Shown here in pieces: positions 44,707 through 53,278 of a stretch of 64,000 nt of DNA (position 1 is its first letter; the number at the start of each line of letters is the position of its first letter). Both the position numbers and the translations under genes were made by a program. The stretch is from Halocatena marina (lineage in GTDB: Archaea; Halobacteriota; Halobacteria; Halobacteriales; Haloarculaceae). The DNA lies in NCBI RefSeq assembly GCF_025913575.1, contig NZ_CP109785.1, forward strand, positions 2,604,001 to 2,668,000, read 5' to 3'. Below the pieces are notes generated by a model, which saw only the letters and a list, made by a program, of their open reading frames with translations, ran no database searches and had not been told where the DNA came from.

Positions 44707-44823
44707 GCTCGGTCAGAGATCTGCAACTGTTATAGTGCTATTCCCTGTGACGTGGCTCAGTCACAAAGATTCAGTCAGCTACCCGATCCCGCTCTGGAGC
44801 ACCACAGATCATCACCGCTCGTC

Positions 44824-45501
44824 TCAGTCGGTACCGAACGCACGATCGCCCGCATCACCGAGACCGGGAACGATGTAGCCGTTTTCGTCGAGACGATCAT
44901 CGAGAGAGACGGTGAGGAGCGTTGCTTCGGGGAAGGCATCGCCGACGCGCAGGAGTCCATCTGGTGCGCTCACAGCCGAGAGAACGAACAGATTAGCCGG
45001 TTCGGGTTGGTCGTTGAGAACGGCTTCGAGGACAGTGCACATCGTGCTTCCAGTAGCGAGCATCGGATCGGCGACAATGACCGTATCCTCGGGTGTGATC
45101 GTCGGTAGCTTCACGTAATCAACCGAGATTGGGAACGCTCCAGCGTCATCCATGCCGGATTCTTCGTCTCGACCGGCGCTGATGACGCCCTGTCGTGCCT
45201 TCGGAAACGCTTTTAGTAATCCTTCAACGAACGGGGTTGCCGCTCTGAGAACGTTGATAATAACGACGTTTTCGATTCCTTTGATACGTTCGCCAGTCAT
45301 TTCCGTGAGCGGTGTCGTCACCGGAACGTATTCGGTCTCCAGTGCTCCGTCGATGATTTCATAGCCACAGATGCGTCCGAGTTTCACCAGCCCTTTTCGG
45401 AATGGGACCTGCGCTGTTCCAGTATCGCGTATTTTTGAGAGTGTGTCACGTGCGAGTGCGTGCGTGATGAGTTGTACGTCGTCTCGATCTTCAATGGTCA
45501 T
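44824..45501 (-). CDS. upp: Uracil phosphoribosyltransferase
   Basis: This 225-residue salvage enzyme makes UMP from uracil and PRPP. It has '[18 protein letters not shown]', the PRPP-binding loop '[15 protein letters not shown]', and the uracil-contact C-terminal '[20 protein letters not shown]'. I chose '[19 protein letters not shown]' at 45501 as the family start over a non-ATG start 9 codons upstream. Confidence 0.95.
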   Translation of the reverse strand: MTIEDRDDVQLITHALARDTLSKIRDTGTAQVPFRKGLVKLGRICGYEIIDGALETEYVPVTTPLTEMTGERIKGIENVVIINVLRAATPFVEGLLKAFPKARQGVISAGRDEESGMDDAGAFPISVDYVKLPTITPEDTVIVADPMLATGSTMCTVLEAVLNDQPEPANLFVLSAVSAPDGLLRVGDAFPEATLLTVSLDDRLDENGYIVPGLGDAGDRAFGTD

Positions 45502-45689
45502 ACCTGTACGCCGGACAGCAGGGATCATAAATCACATTATACCGTTTTCTCGGTCGATCAGCCCTGAATCACCAGACTGCGGCGGTGTGAGCCAGTAGAG
45601 TGTGCGAGAGAAACGCAGTGTAGACGCTTGCCGAAGGGGATACAGGAATGGCGACACGCTTTTGCCGCCCGATCGGCGACTGTGAGCAC

Positions 45690-45986
45690 ATGACAGTAGC
45701 AGATAGGATTGAACGATACCGCCAAATCGTAGAGGAATGGGTACACGGACTCTACCATGGTATGATAGAACATCCTGCGTTCGAGCTCATTGAGAAAGAA
45801 GCCGAAGATATCGACGACGTGTTCATGCTCGCGTGCTTTCCGGATGCGTTTGGTGTTCCGAGTCCTATCTCCTACTACACTGCTGAGCTCCTCCCCCACC
45901 TCGCAACCGAATTCGAGCAGTGGGAACGGCGGCTGTGGGATCGGGAATCGATGATCGAACGGAAAGGCCAGCAGTATCACTTCTGA
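45690..45986 (+). CDS. Conserved-looking small soluble protein next to ArsA
   Basis: I do not recognise this 98-residue acidic helical protein ('RYRQIVEEWVHGLYHGMIEH', 'AEDIDDVFMLACFPDAFG'). The ATG at 45690 gives a compact protein; an ATG at 45648 adds 14 residues. Its stop overlaps the ArsA-family start (TGATG), so the two proteins are probably made together and may be functionally linked. Confidence 0.6.
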   Translation: MTVADRIERYRQIVEEWVHGLYHGMIEHPAFELIEKEAEDIDDVFMLACFPDAFGVPSPISYYTAELLPHLATEFEQWERRLWDRESMIERKGQQYHF

Positions 45987-46954
45987 TGGCATCATTTGTC
46001 TTCTTCGGCGGTAAGGGTGGAGTTGGTAAGACGACGGTCGCCTCTGCGTACGCTCTCCGCTGTACTGAAGCGGGACTGCGCACGATCGTTGTCTCGACAG
46101 ATCCGGCTCACAGCACGAGCGACGTGTTCGAACAGGACTTCGACGATGAACCGACACCGGTTGACGGCTACGATGGTCTCTTTGCGATGGAAATCGACCC
46201 GAGTGAAGAGATCGACCAGCATCTCCAAGAGACGAAGCGAGCACTGAATGATCACGTTAGCCCATCGATGGTCAACGCAATCGACCAACAGATCGAGATG
46301 GCCCACCAAACGCCCGGCGCATACGAATCCGCCCTGTTTGATCGGTTCATCGAGGTGATGCGCACGACAGACGACTACGACCGAGTTGTCTTCGACACTG
46401 CCCCAACAGGCGGGACGCTGCGCTTGCTCTCGCTGCCGGAGTATCTCGAAGGATGGATCGATCGTCTCATGGACAAGCGTGCACGGAGCATCGACCTGTT
46501 CGAGAAGGCAGCGATCGGAGAGCGAGAGGCCCGACGGAAAGCCGAAAACGATCCGATTATCGCTCGACTGCGCGAACGGAAAGAGCGATTCGAGTTCGCC
46601 GGACGAATCCTCAGCGAGGAGGCGAGCTTCTACCTCGTTCTCAACCCCGACGAACTCTCGATCCGGGAAACGAGTCGAGCGATCGATGACCTCACTGGCC
46701 ACGATCTATCTGTCTCCGGAGTAGTCGTTAACCGACTGACGCCCCAACCCGACGACGATGAGCAGGGAACGGGTGGACAGTTCCTCCGAGAACGACGCGA
46801 GAGAGAACTCGAACGACTCGAAACCATCCGTGCGTTCGATGAACCACTCCTCGCAACGATCGAAACGCGCGTCGGTGAAGTGAAAGGCAGCCTCCTTGAT
46901 GATGTCGCCGACGAACTAACGATCGAAATCACACCTCAGACAGGCGCTCACTGA
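45986..46954 (+). CDS. ArsA/GET3-family ATPase
   Basis: This 322-residue SIMIBI ATPase has the deviant P-loop 'FFGGKGGVGKTTVASA', switch I 'STDPAHSTSDVF', and switch II 'VFDTAPTGGTLRLL'. The family includes the arsenite pump ATPase and the tail-anchored protein targeting factor GET3. The CxxC zinc pair of GET3 is not seen. It is a single-domain form, so a dimer is expected. No arsenic genes are near, so a targeting or unknown role is more likely. Confidence 0.88.
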   Translation: MASFVFFGGKGGVGKTTVASAYALRCTEAGLRTIVVSTDPAHSTSDVFEQDFDDEPTPVDGYDGLFAMEIDPSEEIDQHLQETKRALNDHVSPSMVNAIDQQIEMAHQTPGAYESALFDRFIEVMRTTDDYDRVVFDTAPTGGTLRLLSLPEYLEGWIDRLMDKRARSIDLFEKAAIGEREARRKAENDPIIARLRERKERFEFAGRILSEEASFYLVLNPDELSIRETSRAIDDLTGHDLSVSGVVVNRLTPQPDDDEQGTGGQFLRERRERELERLETIRAFDEPLLATIETRVGEVKGSLLDDVADELTIEITPQTGAH

Positions 46955-46996
46955 GATAAGAGATAAGATTATTACTACTGTCTACCGAGGAATAGT

Positions 46997-47176
46997 ATGG
47001 ACTGGACGATAGCACGTGGAGGAGGGCTAAACGTGGGTATAATTGGGATTCTCTTGCTGGCTTCGGTTCTATACGCTGAGTCTACACCGCTAGTTTTGGT
47101 TCTCGCGCTACTTGGTCTCAGCTTCGTGTATCATGGCGTTTCGATAATACGTACTGGATCGTACAATCCAGTGTGA
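46997..47176 (+). CDS. Small membrane protein of 59 residues
   Basis: The frame from an ATG at 46997 encodes 59 residues with two hydrophobic segments, about residues 12-26 ('VGIIGILLLASVLYA') and 31-47, and a polar tail 'RTGSYNPV'. It follows the ArsA-like gene by 42 bases on the same strand. I know of no family. The hydrophobic pattern and position argue for a real gene. Confidence 0.5.
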   Translation: MDWTIARGGGLNVGIIGILLLASVLYAESTPLVLVLALLGLSFVYHGVSIIRTGSYNPV

Positions 47177-47308
47177 CGAACGTATACAAACGATAACGAA
47201 GCGAATTCCGACTCGAACGGAGCGTTTGCGTGCTACAATTCCCAGTACGCTGTAGCTGTAAATCCCCGCGAGGGTTTTTCTTTCGCGGAACCGTACTGTC
47301 TATCGATC

Positions 47309-47917
47309 ATGGTGTTCGACTACGACAAAACGGTATCTGAGCGTGCCGACACCGCAACTGCGACGTTTGCGCTTGGATGTTTCTGGGGACCGGACGCACG
47401 ATTTGGCGCAATGGATGGGGTCATTCGGACCCGCGTCGGCTACGCTGGCGGAACGACGGAGAGCCCTTCGTATCACAGCCTCGGCGATCACACGGAAGTG
47501 TTTCAGGTCGATTACGATCCGAATGAACGCTCGTATCGAGAGCTGCTTGAGCTCGTCTTCGCTGCGCACGACCCACACCAACAGCCGACGAAGACGCAGT
47601 ATCAGAACGTCGTGTTTTACACATCAGACGACGAGCGAAGAGTGATCGAATCGGTCCTCGAAGAACGCGGGCAATCCATCGACGATATCGCAACGAGGAT
47701 CGAACCACTCGATGTGTTCTACGCGGCCGAACCGTACCATCAGAAGTATCGACTTCGGAATCACCGACTTGCAGAGCAGTTCGCGGACTATGATGATGAA
47801 GCGTTTCGAGAATCACCAGCCGCGGCGACACTCAACGGATTTGTTGCGGATCACATCGACAGTGACGATCTTGGCAGTAATCTGAGGGCACTGCTCACTG
47901 ACGTTGAGGCAGCCTGA
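47309..47917 (+). CDS. msrA: Peptide-methionine (S)-S-oxide reductase
   Basis: This 202-residue enzyme repairs oxidised methionine. The catalytic motif is 'ALGCFWGPDARF' with nucleophile Cys24, and the family motifs 'VGYAGGTTESPSYHSLGDH' and 'EPYHQKYRLR' are present. Resolving cysteines near the C terminus, found in some MsrAs, are absent. Reduction probably uses a thioredoxin or gamma-glutamylcysteine-linked system. Confidence 0.95.
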   Translation: MVFDYDKTVSERADTATATFALGCFWGPDARFGAMDGVIRTRVGYAGGTTESPSYHSLGDHTEVFQVDYDPNERSYRELLELVFAAHDPHQQPTKTQYQNVVFYTSDDERRVIESVLEERGQSIDDIATRIEPLDVFYAAEPYHQKYRLRNHRLAEQFADYDDEAFRESPAAATLNGFVADHIDSDDLGSNLRALLTDVEAA

Positions 47918-48143
47918 ACACCGGAGCAGTTCGAACGCCTACCGAAACCGTTCCACCGACGAGATTACCCGTTCCGATTTTTGTCCGTATATGGGGACAA
48001 GCGTTCGATATATGGATAGTATACGCATCATTCAGTCTCATATATCCGCCAGAGGATAGAATAAGTTATTTTCGAACGTTCACCGCATATGACAATCAAC
48101 ACGAAGGCTTATGTGTTCCAAATCAGGATAGATATTCGAAACC

Positions 48144-49970
48144 ATGGTACAGATAGTCTGGCTCGTGCTCACGGTGTTGGTGCTGTTCAGTATCGGTTAT
48201 TTGGGATATTCGAAATATCTCGCTCAGTTCGTCGAATTGGACGACAGCGAAGATACACCGGCACACAAATACGATGATGGACAGGAGTACGTACCGGCGA
48301 AGAAGCCGGTGTTACTCGGACACCATTACTCAAGTATTGCCGGTGGTGCTCCCATCGTTGGCCCGATCACAGCGGGCGCTGTCTGGGGATGGGTGCCAGC
48401 GCTGCTGTGGATCGCTATCGGGAATCCTTTGATGGGTGCTGTCCATGACTTCCTTTCTTTGTCGGGCAGCTTGCGACACGAAGGGAAGTCGATCGGGTAC
48501 ATCATCGGTGAGTACGTCGGTGAGCGCGGTAAGAACATGTTGCTGTGGTTTGCGTTCTTGACGATCATTCTCGTCGTTGGGGTGTTCGGACTGGTCGTTG
48601 CCGTCGTGTTCAATGCGTATCCGAGTGCAGCGACCGCGAGCATCCTCTATATTCTCCTCGCGGGGGTGTTTGGGATCTACCTCTACCAGCTCGATTTGCC
48701 GTTTATTGCTGGAACGGTGGTGTTCGTCACGGGCGTGTTTATGAGTGTGTTGGTCGGCATCCAAAACCCCCTCGCACTGTTCCCGGCCGCAGAGGCAGGC
48801 ACGTATCCCGCGAACACGATCGTTCTCTTTTCTGGTAGTGGCTCGTGGATACCAGGAGCAGAAGCACTCGGAGCGAACACCGCAGCGTGGGTTCCAATCG
48901 TGCTCATCTACGCGTTCTTTGCAAGTGTTCTCCCTGTGTGGATGCTGCTGCAACCGCGTGATTACTTGTCTTCGTTCCTGCTCTATGCGGGTGTCGGCGG
49001 TGCCCTTCTCGCAATCATCGTTGGGACGCTTCTCAGCAACACCAGCGAGCCGCTCACCATCGGCCTCGATCCGTTTTACGGGTTCATGGGAACAGTGGGA
49101 CTGCCGCTGTTTCCGCTGTTGTTCGTCACAATCGCGTGTGGTACCATTAGCGGCTTCCACTCGCTGGTCTCTTCGGGGACGACGGCAAAACAGCTCAACA
49201 AAGAATCCGACGCGCGCGTCATCGGCTACGGCGGTATGCTCGGTGAAGGTCTTCTAGCCACAGTCGCTCTGGCGACGCTCGCGGTCGTCGGCGTCACGGA
49301 AGGATCGGGAATTGCTCTGGCGTTGCCAAACTTCGCAACCGGTGGCGGTATCATCTTCACGAGTCTCAATATTCCACCTCGCTACGGCGCACCGTTCATG
49401 GCACTTGTGTTGGTGAGTTTCCTGCTCACAAGCACCGACACGGCTGTGCGTCTCGGTCGCTACATGTTAGAAGAGATCGTCGGAACGCCCGAAACCGCGA
49501 CAGAGAAGATGGCAGTGAATCGCTACGCCGCTGCTGGCGTACAGGTCGGTCTCGGTTACCTGCTCGTAACGAGCGGGAGCTGGGAGAGCCTGTGGCCGCT
49601 GTTCGGCGGTGCAAACCAGCTGCTCGCGGCGCTTGCGCTCTTGACCGCAACCATCTGGCTCGCCAACTGGGATGAGAGCAAGCAGCTCCTGAGCACGGGC
49701 GTTCCGATGGCGCTCATGACCGTAATCACCATCATCGCGCTGTTGTATCTCGCATTCTGGCAGAACCTCGCTGGAAAGTTGCTCAACCCATCGTGGATGG
49801 CAGAAAACGGCGCGATCACTCAGCTCTCAGTCGCGTTGCAGATCATCATCGCGCTCATCCTCGTCGTTCTCGCAGTATCACTCGTCCGAATGGGGATCTC
49901 GAATATCAAAGCTGTACGGAGCGAAGCCAGCGCGGCAGTCACCGACGGTGGTGAACCAGACGGAGACTAA
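48144..49970 (+). CDS. cstA: CstA family carbon-starvation/pyruvate transporter
   Basis: This 608-residue protein has about 16 membrane helices and CstA hallmarks: 'LLGHHYSSIAGGAPIVGPI', 'NPLMGAVHDFLSLSGSLRH', 'TIACGTISGFHSLVSSG' and 'ALVLVSFLLTSTDTAVRLGRY'. Bacterial CstA and YjiY/BtsT import peptides or pyruvate. Which solute is used here is unknown. A 226-base upstream gap includes an A/T-rich possible promoter near 48060. Confidence 0.93.
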   Translation: MVQIVWLVLTVLVLFSIGYLGYSKYLAQFVELDDSEDTPAHKYDDGQEYVPAKKPVLLGHHYSSIAGGAPIVGPITAGAVWGWVPALLWIAIGNPLMGAVHDFLSLSGSLRHEGKSIGYIIGEYVGERGKNMLLWFAFLTIILVVGVFGLVVAVVFNAYPSAATASILYILLAGVFGIYLYQLDLPFIAGTVVFVTGVFMSVLVGIQNPLALFPAAEAGTYPANTIVLFSGSGSWIPGAEALGANTAAWVPIVLIYAFFASVLPVWMLLQPRDYLSSFLLYAGVGGALLAIIVGTLLSNTSEPLTIGLDPFYGFMGTVGLPLFPLLFVTIACGTISGFHSLVSSGTTAKQLNKESDARVIGYGGMLGEGLLATVALATLAVVGVTEGSGIALALPNFATGGGIIFTSLNIPPRYGAPFMALVLVSFLLTSTDTAVRLGRYMLEEIVGTPETATEKMAVNRYAAAGVQVGLGYLLVTSGSWESLWPLFGGANQLLAALALLTATIWLANWDESKQLLSTGVPMALMTVITIIALLYLAFWQNLAGKLLNPSWMAENGAITQLSVALQIIIALILVVLAVSLVRMGISNIKAVRSEASAAVTDGGEPDGD

Positions 49971-50048
49971 AAAGTCGATACATCACTGAAAATTCCTGTT
50001 ACTGACGATACCCGATGAGAGAAGACAAATCAAGAAGACGAAGTGTTC

Positions 50049-50687
50049 TCACTGTTTGAGACGGCGCACGAGTCGATCGAATAGTCCTGCAGGCTCAGGA
50101 TCTCGCCAGGGAGCGAATAGTCCAATATCAGCGTTCTTGCTTTTCACACTGTCCTGAGCTTCGGGTGCGACGACGACGAGATGAATCTCGTAATGACCGT
50201 AGTATCCGAATTTGAGGAGCGTTCGATCACGAAAACCGGAAGCGAACGTACGGACCGCATCGGTAATCTCGGGAACGATGAGTACGAACGTAAAATCGGT
50301 GCTGTAGTGCGTTTCGTCGCCTTCGATCCACTCGTCCGCGAGCTCGTGTCCGAGATCGACGAGCGAAGTGAGATCGTCACGCGTAACGCTGCGTTGACGA
50401 CGAGCAAACAGATATTCCTCAGAACCGTGATTAGCGTAGTTGATCGACGAGTGAAGGAAGTGTTTCTGATGCTCGATACGCAGTTGTCCGGAGAGAGTGA
50501 ACGATTCCCCTCGAACGTTCGTTTCCTGTTCGAGATCGTAGCTGTGCATCAGCCCATCCGCGATACGGTCTAGGTACTCATCATCCCAATCGGGAACATC
50601 TTCGCGGGGGCGAGCGCGTGACGGAGTGGAATCTGACGGAGATGGACGGACGTCTGAATCGTTCACGGTATCGGAATCGTCACTCAT
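50049..50687 (-). CDS. Unrecognised haloarchaeal-type protein
   Basis: I do not recognise this 212-residue acidic soluble protein. A disordered start of about 45 residues leads to an alpha/beta region ('TLSGQLRIEHQKHFLHS', 'FTFVLIVPEITDAVRTFASG', 'YGYHEI'-like 'YYGHYEIHLVVVAPE') and a basic tail 'GLFDRLVRRLKQ'. The start ATG at 50687 is chosen because the longer reading begins with TTG and overlaps the divergent neighbour. Confidence 0.65.
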   Translation of the reverse strand: MSDDSDTVNDSDVRPSPSDSTPSRARPREDVPDWDDEYLDRIADGLMHSYDLEQETNVRGESFTLSGQLRIEHQKHFLHSSINYANHGSEEYLFARRQRSVTRDDLTSLVDLGHELADEWIEGDETHYSTDFTFVLIVPEITDAVRTFASGFRDRTLLKFGYYGHYEIHLVVVAPEAQDSVKSKNADIGLFAPWRDPEPAGLFDRLVRRLKQ

Positions 50688-50834
50688 CGTATCAGAGATC
50701 GGCAGTAGGCGATGTTCGTCGCACGATCTGAGTGTCCATGACCGATCATTGGTATCGGTATACAAAAGAACACGGACCCCACGCGAACCTTTAAATTCAA
50801 TCACCAGATATCCTGAAGTACGAGGATCGATAGC

Positions 50835-51047
50835 ATGGATGATGAACAAACCGAGGCATGCGGTCGTTGTGGAATGACGAGTGTCGTCGACGCAGTTGGG
50901 GACGAGGACAGGCGCTGTGGGTTTGATAGTGAACGAATCGAACTTGACGACGAGGAACTTCGTCTGGCGTCGACACCGGCGGTCGTTGCTGGACGAGTGA
51001 AGCGGCGATTGGATGAGCTAGCAACGAAGTTTATCCACGGTCGGTAA
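50835..51047 (+). CDS. Small Cys-containing protein
   Basis: This 70-residue acidic protein has 'CGRCGM' near the start and a lone 'RRCGFD' later, which could be a degenerate zinc knuckle. An alpha-helical C-terminal half follows ('VVAGRVKRRLDELATKFIHG'). The acidic composition is haloarchaeal, which argues that it is coding. It diverges from the preceding gene. No family is recognised. Confidence 0.55.
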   Translation: MDDEQTEACGRCGMTSVVDAVGDEDRRCGFDSERIELDDEELRLASTPAVVAGRVKRRLDELATKFIHGR

Positions 51048-51143
51048 CACCGTCGTTGTGCGACGCTTGCTCGTACTCATCGCCTGCAGTTTCGTTACTA
51101 CATAAAGAGCCAATCCTGTCGATAGTTGTGTCGGTCGGAGGGG

Positions 51144-51152
51144 TTTTTATAC
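51144..51152 (+). promoter_or_regulatory. TATA-like box of the DUF5828 gene
   Basis: TTTTTATAC is centred about 29 bases before the ATG at 51177, the usual position for a leaderless haloarchaeal promoter. Confidence 0.5.
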
Positions 51153-51176
51153 TCGCAGACGTAGCCGAAATAGGAG

Positions 51177-51854
51177 ATGGAAGAAAGCGTTACCGGATTC
51201 ATCGACCGGGGGTCGTGGGGAGATGTCGTCGAGCTCGGTGAACGAATCACACGAGCGCTCGGGGATTGCGGTGTCGATGGCGCAGCTTTCGAAGAATGGG
51301 ACGAGTGGCGGCCAAAAAGCCACGAGCGGTTGGACAAAGATGTCAACGAAAAGACCGCACAGCAAGCCAGCGTTGACGAAAGCACGGGAGAAAAGGCCGG
51401 AAAGGATCCTGATGACGATCTCAAAACAGCAGGAGAGAAGCTTTCAGAGTCCTATGAGAAGCTCGATGAAGACACCGAGGAAGCCGTCGATAAGTGGAAC
51501 GAGTCGATAGATTACGTCGCGCGTGCGGCCGATTCAGCGAGCCGGAAGGCGATTCGTGCGGTTGAGGGTGCGGTCTACAAGAACGTCATGACGCAGCTTG
51601 CACCCTATTATTTCGACAACGACGTTATCAGCGCGAATCTCCAGCGTATCGACGATGACGATCCCACGTACCGCCTCGAAGTGAACATCAACGACGACGA
51701 TCTGCGAATACACGTCTCGAACATTTTAGCCGACTACGAGCAGTCAGTCGATCGGTGGCACATCGACTGTGAGAAAGACACTGAAATTCTGGAGGCCATC
51801 GAAGGGGCCGACGTTCCCGAAAACGGCACAGACTCGGACCCAACAACCAATTGA
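51177..51854 (+). CDS. DUF5828 family protein
   Basis: This 225-residue acidic protein matches haloarchaeal DUF5828. The start 'MEESVTGFIDRGSWGDVVEL' and the central 'KNVMTQLAPYYFDNDVISAN' segment are typical. The middle (residues 60-120) is a long charged, probably coiled-coil helix. The family has no known function. It has its own promoter and no obvious partners. Confidence 0.82.
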   Translation: MEESVTGFIDRGSWGDVVELGERITRALGDCGVDGAAFEEWDEWRPKSHERLDKDVNEKTAQQASVDESTGEKAGKDPDDDLKTAGEKLSESYEKLDEDTEEAVDKWNESIDYVARAADSASRKAIRAVEGAVYKNVMTQLAPYYFDNDVISANLQRIDDDDPTYRLEVNINDDDLRIHVSNILADYEQSVDRWHIDCEKDTEILEAIEGADVPENGTDSDPTTN

Positions 51855-52090
51855 ACCAGCCGCGCGCTGGCGCGCGCAATCGGGCGTGATATCCCGATAC
51901 TGTAGGATCGAAATGCAGATATAGTAACAGAAGTGAAGATCGTGAGTGCACGAGTGAGATGTCGATCTTGGTTATATTCCTCCTATCGTTGGTTAGGTAC
52001 CGCTTTAGAAAGATATGTTATGCAAATGTGTATGATAATTCCGATTTCCGAGCCAGAACATTCACAATACTGGCCGTTGTGAAGTAGTTT

Positions 52091-53278
52091 ATGCCAACCG
52101 ACACGGCTGTGGTTCTCGCGGCGGGAGAAGGGACTCGTTTGCGTCCACTTACCCGTAACCGTCCGAAGCCGATGTTACCGGCCGGGAATCGTCCGATCGT
52201 CGAGTATGTTTTGGATGCTCTGATTGAGGCCGGGATCAAGCGCATCTGCCTCGTCGTGGGTTACAAGCGCAGCCGGGTACAGGAACACTTCGGAGCGAAG
52301 TACCGGGATGTTCCAATTCAGTACGTCGTTCAGTCGAAACAGCTTGGCAGCGGGCACGCGCTCCAACAGGCCAAAAATAAACTCAGTGGGTCGTTCGTCG
52401 TTGTCAACGGCGACCGCGTCATCGAACCGTCGATCGTTACTGACGTTCTCGAAGCGTCCGAAGAAGATGACGCGGCGACACTCGCGGTTCTCGAACGGCC
52501 AGTTGAAAGCCGCTACGGTGCAGTCGTTATGCGCGGGTCGACCATCGTTGAGTTGATCGAAAAGCCCGATGATGAGTATCGGCTCGTCAACGGGGGCGTA
52601 TACGTGTTCGATGAACGGATCTTCGATGCACTCGCAGAAACGCCGCGCCAGAACGGGAGCCTTCTGTTGACCGATGCAGTCGATCTACTAATTTACGAGG
52701 CGACAGTTCGAGGTGTCCGAACCGAAGGACTGTGGTCTGATGCAACATACCCGTGGGATCTGCTCTCTGTTTCGCGTGCACTACTTGAACACGAACTCGT
52801 TGACGGTCCACAGCACGAATCAGGCGTGTGGGTCGCAGACAGCGCAATCGTACACGACGACGCGACACTCCAGTCGCCGGTCGTTATTGGACCAGACTGC
52901 GAACTGGGACCAGGAGCGGTGATCGGACCCAACGTCGCGCTGGGTCGAAATGTAACGGTTGGGGCGAACTCGACTGTCGAGTCGAGCGTCATCGACACCG
53001 ACACACGGATTGGTGCGGGTAGTACACTGCTCGATTGTGTGACCGGACAGGATGTCGATCTCGGAGCCGGGACAGTCGTTCCTGGTGGCCCAGCCGACGT
53101 CCAAATCAACGAGAGCCTCTTCCGTGATGAGCGGCTTGGAGCAGTGTTCGCCGACAGAGTTCGTTCTGGCGGCGGGGTCCGCTGTAAACCAGGGGCACTC
53201 GTCGGTACGAACGCCCGACTCGGAACTGGAGTCGTCGTCGATGGTCACGTTCCCGAACGCGCGGAGGTAGTACGATAA
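52091..53278 (+). CDS. glmU: Bifunctional sugar-1-phosphate nucleotidyltransferase/acetyltransferase (GlmU-like)
   Basis: This 395-residue enzyme has an N-terminal nucleotidyltransferase ('VVLAAGEGTRLRPLTRNRPKPML', uridyl-binding region 'QLGSGHAL', 'VVNGDRVIEP') and a C-terminal left-handed beta-helix of hexapeptide repeats ('VIGPDCELGPGAVIGPNVALG', 'GAGSTLLDCVTGQDVDLGAG'). Archaeal enzymes of this type convert glucosamine-1-phosphate to UDP-GlcNAc. The next gene, glmS, supplies the precursor and starts in the stop codon overlap (TAATG). Confidence 0.9.
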   Translation: MPTDTAVVLAAGEGTRLRPLTRNRPKPMLPAGNRPIVEYVLDALIEAGIKRICLVVGYKRSRVQEHFGAKYRDVPIQYVVQSKQLGSGHALQQAKNKLSGSFVVVNGDRVIEPSIVTDVLEASEEDDAATLAVLERPVESRYGAVVMRGSTIVELIEKPDDEYRLVNGGVYVFDERIFDALAETPRQNGSLLLTDAVDLLIYEATVRGVRTEGLWSDATYPWDLLSVSRALLEHELVDGPQHESGVWVADSAIVHDDATLQSPVVIGPDCELGPGAVIGPNVALGRNVTVGANSTVESSVIDTDTRIGAGSTLLDCVTGQDVDLGAGTVVPGGPADVQINESLFRDERLGAVFADRVRSGGGVRCKPGALVGTNARLGTGVVVDGHVPERAEVVR

